From NCBI RefSeq assembly GCF_030272615.1, contig NC_081408.1:761848673-761912672 (forward strand): a DNA stretch of 64,000 nt. The letters are read 5' to 3'. The notes below the pieces were generated by a model. That model was not told where the DNA came from, searched no databases, and saw only the letters and a program-made list of their open reading frames with translations. A program made the translations under genes and the position numbers. Positions 1 to 8,652 of the stretch are shown here, piece after piece. The first letter of the stretch is position 1. Every line of letters starts with the position of its first letter. The stretch is from Cryptomeria japonica (Eukaryota; Streptophyta; Pinopsida; Cupressales; Cupressaceae).

Positions 1-1
1 C

Positions 2-778
2 AAGTGGATCGAAGCTGTTCCACTTACCCAAGTCACCGGCAAGCAGATCGCCTCATTCATCCTCAATTACATCATCTGCCGGTATGGTGTGCCCATGTCC
101 ATTGTCACAGATAACGGTCTTCCTTTCAAAAATCAGGATGTTCGTGAGCTTTGTGAGAAATTTCATATCCAACACCGCTTTTCCACTCCCTATTACCCAC
201 AAGGCAATGGTCAGGCCGAAGCATCCAATAAAAACATATTGAGGATCCTAAAGAAGACAGTCAATGATGCCGGCCGTGATTGGCATGTTCAATTGAATCC
301 AGCGCTATGGGCATATCGCACTAGCATTCGGACCCCTACAGGTGCAACTCCTTATTCATTGGTCTATGGTGCTGAAGCTATCTTACCTATTGAGGTCGAG
401 ATACCATCCTTACGAGTTTCATTGCACAATCTCATCGATGATGAAGCATACAGAGTATCCCGTCTTCAGGACTTAGAGTTACTAGATGAGAAACGACAAG
501 CTGCATACAATCACCTCAAAGCCTATCAGCAGCGCATGAGCAGAAGCTACAATCACCGAGTTAGACCTCGTACATTTGAGGTAGGTGATCTTGTTCTACG
601 AGAGAATCCTCGCAACCAACCAAACAGAGAACATCAAGGCAAGTTTGAATCAAATTGGCTCGGCCCATATGTTGTCACTGCTGTATTCGGGTCCGGGGCA
701 TATCAGTTGGCTACACCAGAAGGAGAACCACTTGCAGATCCAATCAACAGCATGCACCTTAAACGGTTTTATACCTAA
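2..778 (+). CDS. Tat-lineage Ty3/Gypsy integrase, C-terminal part of pol (left-truncated by window)
   Basis: The open frame enters from the left edge and ends at a TAA at 776-778. It encodes the catalytic core and C-terminus of a retroviral-type integrase, which inserts the cDNA of the element into the genome. Seen: a core starting KWIEAVPL, the second catalytic Asp in VTDNGLPF, the catalytic Glu in GNGQAEASNKNIL, then WAYRTSIRTPTG and YGAEAILPIEVEIPS. These are hallmarks of the Tat branch of plant Ty3/Gypsy elements. The C-terminal domain (DLVLRENPRNQ, GPYVVTAVFGSGAYQL, final HLKRFYT) is intact, with no chromodomain. There is no stop or frameshift in the visible part, so this copy looks younger than most in the window. 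Protease, RT and RNase H should lie left of the window. The family call is firm; activity is unknown. Confidence 0.93.
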   Translation, partial: KWIEAVPLTQVTGKQIASFILNYIICRYGVPMSIVTDNGLPFKNQDVRELCEKFHIQHRFSTPYYPQGNGQAEASNKNILRILKKTVNDAGRDWHVQLNPALWAYRTSIRTPTGATPYSLVYGAEAILPIEVEIPSLRVSLHNLIDDEAYRVSRLQDLELLDEKRQAAYNHLKAYQQRMSRSYNHRVRPRTFEVGDLVLRENPRNQPNREHQGKFESNWLGPYVVTAVFGSGAYQLATPEGEPLADPINSMHLKRFYT

Positions 779-3242
779 GGTGTACAGAGCATCAGGCTCC
801 CCTACATATCAGAAAATATCAAAAACATTCAGAAAAATGTCCATGAAAAAATACAAAAACATTCAATAAAAGTAAAGAAAAATCATGCATCCAAATGGTG
901 AACAACCACTCCGGTGGCACCTTGGGTAAGTGCGATGGTAAAAACCTGGCAAACAGGCGCCACTCGTAAGGGCTATGGCTCCATTATCTTTTCAGACTTG
1001 TTGCGATCACATTTACTTCATACATACATCCATCCATCCAAAGCCATGGCTTGTTATTCATCTGTCATTAAGAAAGTACTCCATGCGTCTAGCATCCCAC
1101 CTTTTCATAGTCAGGTCTAAAAACTGGGGGCAATACCCTTAACCTATTGATGGAAGTGGATTCTACATTGTCTTATGTGTCATTACGCTCTTCATTCAGG
1201 CAATCATCAAAAATATCAAAAACATTCAAAAATGTCCTAGAAAATATCAAAAACATTCAAAAATGACTCACAAAATCCACAAACATTCAAAAACTATTAC
1301 ACAAAATCCAAAAACATCGGAAAAACCATCGAAAACCACCCAAAAACATGACAACACCTTGTACATATTCATCCGATCAGATACAAAATAAACATTGACA
1401 AAATACTCACACAAATGACCACTTACCAAACGACCACACAATCCACATCAACAAATCAGAAACTGTCTTTAAAAACAAGGATGCATCCTTCCTTATCAAA
1501 AACAAAGACAAGATGACGTTTTCTTTGACAAGAAAATTATGTTAAGCTATCAAATACTTGGTTGATTTGCGAGTACAAATCGTTCGTTTATCTGTATCAG
1601 GATCTTTCAGCATGGTTTTGTATCGTTTGCGCATTATTTCCGATGAAGTTCTGGGGCATGTACTAATGGTGTCTACGTGGGAAGTTCACCAAGCTACGTG
1701 ATCTTATGCCAAATGCAGTCATAGATCACTACGGCTTGCTGACTACAGCGTATATCTCGACCATATGAGCATGAACCATTACCAAGGATCCATATTCTTT
1801 ATTCTTTATGTATATATTGTTTGTTTATAGGTACAATGCTCATTCTTTGGTTCCTCCTCATCCAATTTGGATAAAGGTTTTTATTTCTTAGTACGGTATG
1901 CACTTGTCTCAGGATATGATCAGCCTAAGATCAAGGAGGACGATCCAAGTCATGCATGAACGGAGATAATCCTTGTCTGTTCCGCAAGCAATACTCAGGT
2001 CAACTTGATCCATTATATCAAGTTGCTTGTATTAACTTGCTATATCAAAATCCATGTAAGAAATACTCTGGTCATCTTGAATCTTTATGTCAAGTTGCTT
2101 GTATTTTCTTACAACATTTTAAAGCTCAATGATGAAAAATAAAGCACCATGGATCGTCATTCCATCTCATCTGTATATATTGCATTTCGTTGCATTCCAC
2201 CCATCCATACATTCATAATAGCTGCATATCATGCATACATAGTCATAATAATGCATACTCTATTTTACTCATCTTCTTCCATAGGACTCGGTCCTAGTCC
2301 TCCATTTCTTCTATCTAACATCAAATCCCCCCTCACCCTCCTTATCTTGATCATCACCATCACATACCCTACATCGTGTCCTAATCAACTTAATCAAGCC
2401 ATGTTCATCACCATCCATCTCTAAATAGGAGGGATTGTGTTTCCTATGCTAAGTCATCCAATAAGTCAAGAAAGTTACTCTATCTGCACAGATACATCGT
2501 CTCACACACACCTAGACTATCAACAGATACTCTGATCAAGTATCTTCGGGTCTCAACAGGTAATCGATTATGGTAATCCTAGACTACATCAGGCATTTAT
2601 CATAATGACCTAGTCTCAACGGGGCTACCATGATTCCCCACAACCATCCATCACACGCACATCCTATCAATTGATTAGCCAATCAAACACAATCCAACGG
2701 ACAATTACATCAATTGTCTAAGTCTCAACGAGTATTTTGCTTCATATACCTTGACTTCATCGGGCAATTACATCAATTGTCTAAGTCACATCAGGTCACT
2801 TTGATTCACTTACTCAGACTTTATCATGTCCAAGCGACCAACTGACATCAACTGTCACGCTTTGACTTGACCGGGGCAATTCAACCGATTGCACCAGATT
2901 GTCCAACCAATTTTGATCAATTGTATAGCATCAATCCAAACCCCACACTACATCTGCTATGTATCTCTTGCATGACCTCAGGGTACTCGTTGGCTTGTTG
3001 TTTCTTCATATTCACTCCATTTTCTCCCATTCTTTCATCATTAGTTCTAATTTCTTCTATTCTACCTCCCCTCCACTTTGCATTCTTTTTCGAGAGATCG
3101 CCCGATTTTTCAAAAACATTCGGCCCATCCCTCGAGGGGGCATACCACCCATTAAATTTACATTTTATGGGGCATTTCTTCACACCTATTTTTCTTTCTT
3201 TGAAACGACGCGATAAACCGCACCGTCTCAAAGAGGGGCAAA
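779..3242 (+). other. 3' untranslated region of the upstream Tat element
   Basis: This is about 2.46 kb between the integrase stop and the LTR. It holds a 17-nt motif CCTGGCAAACAGGCGCC at 945-961, an ACTGGGGGCAA purine-rich block near 1125, and A-rich tandem repeats around 1205-1345 based on CAAAAACATTCAAAAATG. A pyrimidine-rich stretch and a twice-repeated CAATTACATCAATTGTC (near 2703 and 2766) follow. The short open frames here (for example 2149-2424, 2867-3247 and several on the minus strand) have no family resemblance and look like chance frames. No env-like gene is recognisable. The same 17-nt motif and GGGGGCA block recur in the 3' part of the element at 29.85-39.4 kb. Confidence 0.7.
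3197..3242 (+). promoter_or_regulatory. 3' hairpin plus polypurine tract of Tat element
   Basis: A stem (3197-3203 with 3228-3234, seven pairs; continued by 3205-3207 with 3224-3226 and 3210-3212 with 3219-3221) immediately precedes and overlaps the purine run AAAGAGGGGCAAA. That run is followed directly by the TGTAG start of the LTR. The polypurine tract is the plus-strand primer for reverse transcription. An equivalent hairpin with a compensatory base-pair change occurs at 38157-38203. Confidence 0.7.
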
Positions 3243-5382
3243 TGTAGTCACATAAATCTGTCCACTTAATTAAATGAATACTTAGTATTTATTTGATTAT
3301 TTAACCATCAATTAATAATTAATTAAATTAATATTTAATTAATTCATCTTAACCCTATTCTCCTATTAATTAAATAAATTATTCAATTTATTTGATTTAA
3401 TTCACTTAACCAAATTCAGACCATTAATTAAATAAATAAATCATATTTATTTAATTAAATCTTCTCTCACATTTAAATAAATTAATATTTATTTAAAACC
3501 CCCAAAATCCCACCTCTCACATTTAAATAAATAAATCATTTATTTAAATCACCTTTATCCTCCACCCACTTGCATTTTCCTACAAATACAAGTTGCACAA
3601 TTATTTTAAATAAATAATTTATTTAAATCACCTTTATCCTCCACCCACTTGCATTTTCCTACAAAAGCAAGTTGCACAACTATTTTAAATAAATTATTTA
3701 TTTAAAATCCTATTTATCCTCACCCACTTGAAACCTTTAATGGTTTCCCTTAAAGTATTCAAACTTGATGGCTTTAAAGTCTTCAAACTTGATGGCTTCC
3801 TTCTATAGTCTTCTTAAAGACTTTAATGGTTTTCCTTAAAGTCTTCAAGCCTTTAATGGTTTCCCTCAAAGTCTTCAAGCATTTTAAATGCTTTATCTTC
3901 TTTTTCTCATTTAAATAAATTAATATTTATTTAAATATTTATCCAAATTCAACTTACACCATTTAATTGAAATAAATGATTTTATTTTAATTGAAAATAC
4001 CAAAATTTCTCCCACTTGCATTTTCCTACAAAATCCACTTGTATGCCTAAACCCCTTCTAGATTCTTCTAAACCCTTCCTAATTAGCCTAATCCATCCCC
4101 TAAATATTGTCACATTCCTAAGCAAATTGGAGTCACTTCTCAAAGACTCCAAAGTCTTTGAAAAGCAATTAATGCTTTGTGTGTTCAACAAATTAACCCT
4201 CAAAGTCTTGGATAACCTTTGAAAGCTTCCAACCTTCAACCACTAAATGGCTCAAAGTCTTGGATAACCTTTGAAAGCTTTCAACCTTCAACCACTTAAT
4301 CCCCAAAGTCTCCAATAACCATTAATGGTTAATTCAACCCTCCCACATGGTTAAAACATTTGTTTTGACTCAACCTCTACCCAACCCAAAGGTCTCATCA
4401 GGCCATTAATGCTTTGACCATGATTATCTCTTAAACATTTGCACAAAGGTTTATCCTTGGATTAACTCTTAATCCAATGGGTAATCTTAATTTAGACTTG
4501 ACCCTTACCTTCTAGATAACCATGAGGTCTTCTCAGGCCTTTAATGCCTCCAACCTCTTCTCTCAACCCAATCCTATGTTGAAACTTGTCACCATTTTAT
4601 TGGTGCCAATTGTGCACATGGATCCCCAACTTTCAATCCTAACCCTTGTTAAGATTGCTCAATCTTAACCCTTCATTTCCCTATTTCTTCTATAAATAGA
4701 ACCCTTCTCCTCAAGCAAAAAGAGAAGCATTTTAGAGTATTGTTGTTATACTGGCATTAGCATAGAGCTTTTTCATAGCATCACTATCTACTCTAGCATA
4801 GTATTTAGCTTTTCATTTCATATTTGAAGCTTAGTATTAAATCTCAATCCTCCATAAGCATCCATAGTGCAAAAAGCTGCTGAGAGCTACACTCATTTGG
4901 GACTTGGAGAGGAGAGGAACAAGGGAGGAGCAACTATGAGCATCTTGATTAGCTATTTCATTTTATGTTTATATGCTTTCTATTTCATGCTTAATATCTC
5001 TCTTGATATGCCTGTTTAGGATAATCTTTTGTTGCTAACACTAACGTTTGTTTCTTGTGCTCTTGTGTGTGTTTCCATCAAACAGATTTTCTAATCCTTT
5101 TTGCAGAGCATCAATTTAGCATACCTTTCATACTAAAATCCATCAAAGCATCCCTCGTTCTTGCATTTGCCATCCCTAAACCATTTTGTTCAGTGACCTG
5201 AGAGCAAAAACATTGGTTTGAGGGACATTGTAAGATAGAGAACCATGGGACCCACCTTGGGAAGCTGAGTAATACGTCATTACTCCATAGCTTGCACTAA
5301 GAAGTCCTATGTGTGTGTGTGGACTAGTATTTAGCAATATTTTCACATATTGAGTTTTATCAGCCCACTTTTTCTGCATACA
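3243..5382 (+). repeat. LTR (about 2.14 kb) shared by two Tat bodies
   Basis: It starts TGTAGTCA directly after a polypurine tract and ends GCATACA four bases before a primer-binding site. It is therefore positioned as the 3' LTR of the element on the left and as the 5' LTR of the gag-bearing element on the right. It is AT-rich and contains TTTATTTAAAT stretches, a duplicated block of about 78 bp near 3540-3690, and short CTTTAATGG / AAAGTCTTC repeats around 3730-4330. A TATA element lies near the end. There is no second copy of this LTR in the window for comparison. Confidence 0.8.
4691..4699 (+). promoter_or_regulatory. TATA box of the Tat LTR
   Basis: TATAAATAG lies about 690 bp before the LTR end and is followed by a purine-rich region. 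This is the best match to a plant TATA box in the LTR. Transcription would begin roughly 30 bp downstream (inference). Confidence 0.6.
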
Positions 5383-5386
5383 TTTC

Positions 5387-5412
5387 TGGCGCCCACCGTG
5401 GGGCTCGAACCC
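5387..5412 (+). promoter_or_regulatory. Primer-binding site complementary to tRNA-Lys(CUU)
   Basis: TGGCGCCCACCGTGGGGC and the next eight bases (CTCGAACC) are the reverse complement of the 3' end of plant tRNA-Lys(CUU): T-arm, acceptor strand GGTGGGC, discriminator G and CCA. The match appears perfect over 26 nt as I recall the tRNA. It primes minus-strand DNA synthesis of the element that continues rightwards into the gag gene. Confidence 0.85.
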
Positions 5413-5471
5413 AAATATCAAATCGGTTTTTGAAACTAATCACTTTTGCAGGTCAGCGGGAAACAGGAATC

Positions 5472-5911
5472 AGCGCATGGGAAACATTCCCTAGTGCATG
5501 GGAAACATTCCCTAGCGCATCTGGTTAACAGTCTAGCGCATCCCGCTTACTGTTTAGCGCGTGGGGTCTATACTCTAGCGCGTGAAGACCTTTCCTCAGC
5601 GCATAACTCCCTCTAATATTTTCCTGTAGGTCTCAACGCGAAAGAAAACTAGAACAACGCCTTCAGCGCACAGAGTAGCGCATCCAGTAAATAGCATAGC
5701 GCATCTAGTCCACTGTTTAGCGCTTGGAGTCCATCATCTAGCACGTGTCGTGAATAGATTAGCGCGTCAAATCACTAATTTTCGGAAGAAAACCAGAACA
5801 GCGCCTTCGGCACACAGACTAGCGCATCCAGCAAACAGTGTAGCGCGTTGATACTTAATTTTAGTGCATCGAGGGTATATTGTAGCGCATACAGCCTGTT
5901 ATGTAGCGCAT
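5472..5911 (+). repeat. Leader array 1: AGCGC(A/G)T cores phased at 21 bp
   Basis: Cores start at 5472, 5493, 5514, 5535, 5556, 5577 and 5598, then 5677, 5698, 5719, 5740 and 5761, then 5821, 5842, 5863, 5884 and 5905. Within each run the spacing is exactly 21 bp, while the 14 bases between cores vary. A segment near 5640-5697 is repeated in altered form near 5785-5841, so part of the array grew by a larger duplication. The array is not open in any frame long enough to be coding. Confidence 0.9.
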
Positions 5912-6582
5912 CGAAGACAGAAACAAAAAAAAAATTGTAACCGAAAATAAAAGTTTAGACTTGTGGAAGTCCACCAAATCATCTAACATTTTTTTTCTCT
6001 GGTTTGCTTGCAGGATGCTAACCAAATTTGTTGCAGAAGGGAGCGTAATCTTAAAATTTTTAGATGGTTAAGATTTTCTCTAACTTAGTTAAAGTTAGTT
6101 TAAAATTTTAAAATATTTTTTTTATTTTTAAACTTGAACTCACTTACTTCTTTGGGGCTATAAAAAGAACTACTATCGGAAACCTTCTTGCTTTTATAGG
6201 AGAAAAACGTTTCATTTTGGGAAGCTATAAAAAGAACCAACAAATCTTTACTTTGGCAAAGGGATTTAAAAAGAACTTCACCATCCTTTGGTGCATAAAA
6301 GGATTCACTTCAAAATTTTGCAAAGTCAAAGAATCACACATGTCTAGAGTCATTTACAACTAAAGAGGGAAGATCTTCCCCTTTTGATCGATTTCTTTTG
6401 TTGACAAAACATCGAATTTACTTTGTTGACCAATTCCTTTTCATAGATCAGAAAATCATTGCCTTGAAAGGATAAAATAAACACCATGTTTTTGTGGAGC
6501 AACATCTCCACATAGATTTTTAACAAATCACTGAATTGAAAGGCTAAAAAGAACCAACTTGATTGCTTTATCTCGAAAGTGG

Positions 6583-6785
6583 AAGGAATATGCTCTCCCC
6601 TTAACTAGGTGATAAAAAATCCAGACCACTTTTACAGCTTTCTTTACTTCAAGCAATAAAACCTTTAGTAGGCCTGCCTTCCTGAGGAGTTGGAATCAAC
6701 TCTTAAAGTCGTTTATGGCCGATGTGAAGGGAATGACCTAAGTGGGGAACGACTTTGACGCCAAGATTTCCAACCCACTATAATC
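6583..6785 (+). promoter_or_regulatory. Conserved leader block (candidate packaging region)
   Basis: Blocks ATATGCTCTC, AGGTGATAAAAAATCCAGA, GGCCTGCCTTCC, GAAGGGAATGACC and CCCACTATAA appear in this order. The same order, with substitutions, occurs at 31616-31820 in the non-autonomous element, although the surrounding leaders do not align. Conservation of a leader block between an autonomous and a defective element suggests an RNA signal for packaging, dimerisation or translation (inference). Confidence 0.55.
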
Positions 6786-7428
6786 AAATGTGGAAAGTGA
6801 CGAAAGTCCTTTTCAACAGTTGCGCGCAATGATTAGCCTTCCCCCAGTATCCTCGAGATACATAAAGCCTTTGTTCTAAAGGTTGGGAAGTCTCCTGAGG
6901 GAGTTTATCACTGACGGCTGAATAGGAAGCCTGATTACGAACCATAGAAATAGAAGCTTTGAACCGAGTCAGTAACCAGACATTTATAACATCATAGTGC
7001 AAGGTTGGGGAAGAATCTGCCCCCAAGATTACTCACCATATATCTCCCAAGATAACTACTCAACTGTGAAGCGATTCACTTTGAGTTAATTTCTGGCAAA
7101 AGGCAAAAAAACAGGCACCCTTTAGGGGGTGACACGACTATTTGAGCTGACGGAGTATCGAGACTAGTGGGCTATGATGTTATTTATGACCCTTGACTAA
7201 AGAGTCTTTCTGAAGTGTATTATTCGTATCCAAACCTATTAAAACATTGGGGATTTGAACACATTCTTGCAGAACATACACTTTTTGTTAGATTAGACAA
7301 AATGGTTGTAATTTTTATGCCATGCTTACATTTATTACTTGAGAAAATCATCCATCAAACTTGAAAAATTCACAACAAAATTTTCAAAATTCACAAAAAC
7401 CAAACCAAAGTAAAAATCAGGGCAGTTT

Positions 7429-7802
7429 AGCGCATAAGAGCAACTTCTTAGCACGTAGGGTACTTTTAATAGCGCATCTAAACCTCAAGTTAGCGCGTTG
7501 GTTCCAAACAATAGCTTTTTATCCCAAGACAAATCAGTGTTGAAACGTTTTAGCGCATCAGAAAAACAGTCTAGCGCGTGGAAGCAACAGCTTAGCGTGT
7601 GGAAACCAAGCATTAGCGCATAAAGTCCAAAAGATAGCGCGTGACAGACCCAAGATAACGCATAGGTTTTTCAACTGCTAGACAACAATTTTTTAAACAA
7701 TCAAAACTTTAGCGCGTGTCTGGGGGCAGCCTAGCGCGTGTGGTTATTATTTTAGCACATAGAGCAATTTCAATAGTGCATGTAGACTCTGTTCTAGCGC
7801 GT
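7429..7802 (+). repeat. Leader array 2: AGCGC(A/G)T cores phased at 21 bp
   Basis: Cores start at 7429, 7450, 7471, 7492 and a decayed one at 7513, then 7552, 7573, 7594, 7615, 7636 and 7657, then 7711, 7733, 7754, 7775 and 7796. Spacing is 21 bp inside each run (once 22). Variants such as AGCACGT, AGTGCAT and AACGCAT look like C-to-T or G-to-A changes in the core. Confidence 0.88.
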
Positions 7803-7980
7803 GATCCAAAAATAGAAAAACAGAGAGCAAAACCAAGAAAATTTTTGAAATTTTCAAAAACATTTTTTTTAAGCCTTTTTCCATCAACACCATTTTTCAT
7901 CAAACCAGAGTGACAAACAAACCATTAAAACCATTTCTCAAGCTAAATTTGTGTCAAAACAAAAGTTGTCAGAATCCTAA

Positions 7981-8469
7981 ATGAATCGCGCGATAAAGGA
8001 TGTCTCTCCTATCATAATCTGGAAATTTCATCATCAGTATCAACAGAATCCTTTACCATCTTACGGATTTTATCTCACAAAACACTTGTTTAAAATTTTC
8101 AAATTGTCAAATCAAGTTTCCAGATCGGGAGGCTTCTATCCATATCATTTGACACGCTCTGTCGTGAAGGGGCATCTAAACCTTCACTTTGATAGAGTAA
8201 GATTTGAAATTTTCAAAAACAAGAATCAACTGAATTCAAACCAATCAAAGGAAACCATTGATCACTCATGCATGACTAATCCCTTTATTCTGAGAAGAAA
8301 GAACCTTTATCGTAACATCACGTTCAACAACCTAGTTTTTCCAAATTCATCAAGAGAAATAAGTTTTTATACATCAATCGTCAACTCTTCAAATCTCATC
8401 GGGTATTCCTTCATCACGTCAAACGGTATATCCAAAACAAATCCAGCGAATTTGACAAAGAACCTTTGA
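7981..8469 (+). CDS. Leader ORF of 162 codons, unknown
   Basis: An ATG at 7981 opens a 162-codon frame that ends in TGA about 180 bp before the gag ATG. It is in the same reading frame as gag, but further stops intervene. I recognise no domain. The product would be rich in Asn, Ser, Phe and Lys, as AT-rich non-coding DNA would give. It could be an upstream ORF, a remnant of an N-terminal gag extension, or chance. I keep it because of its length and position just upstream of gag, not because of any homology. Confidence 0.25.
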   Translation: MNRAIKDVSPIIIWKFHHQYQQNPLPSYGFYLTKHLFKIFKLSNQVSRSGGFYPYHLTRSVVKGHLNLHFDRVRFEIFKNKNQLNSNQSKETIDHSCMTNPFILRRKNLYRNITFNNLVFPNSSREISFYTSIVNSSNLIGYSFITSNGISKTNPANLTKNL

Positions 8470-8652
8470 AGACAAGAGCATACTGTCTGAAGTTTGCTTT
8501 TAATCAAACCATAAACCGCAGCAGAAAAATCAATCCCGCATTCTTGCCCGACGAGTGTATCACTTATACCACATCTCGACCAGAACCACCCACCCCCGAA
8601 CAACATATCAACGAGGCTTTTGTCCCTTTCATCACTGAGAGTTTCTACTAAA

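Larger units (their letters stand above)
5413..8652 (+). other. 5' leader of the second Tat element
   Basis: This is about 3.2 kb of non-coding RNA leader between the primer site and the gag ATG. It contains two arrays of 7-bp cores phased at 21 bp (listed separately), a block near 6583-6785 shared with the non-autonomous element at 29.85 kb, a small hairpin GTATC-CTCGA-GATAC near 6848, and a 162-codon ORF at 7981-8469. Such long leaders are typical of Tat elements. Confidence 0.65.

Noticed and set aside
2149-3247. Possible env-like gene between integrase and LTR
   Set aside because: Open frames here are short, overlap on both strands, and show no signal peptide plus transmembrane arrangement typical of such genes.
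5387-5412. Apparent tRNA-Lys gene piece
   Set aside because: Only the complement of the 3' end of the tRNA is present, directly after an LTR. It is a primer-binding site, not a gene.
5472-7802. The regular core-plus-spacer arrays could suggest a CRISPR-like array
   Set aside because: The repeat is only 7 bp, the spacers are 14 bp, and there are no cas genes. The setting is the leader of a plant retrotransposon.
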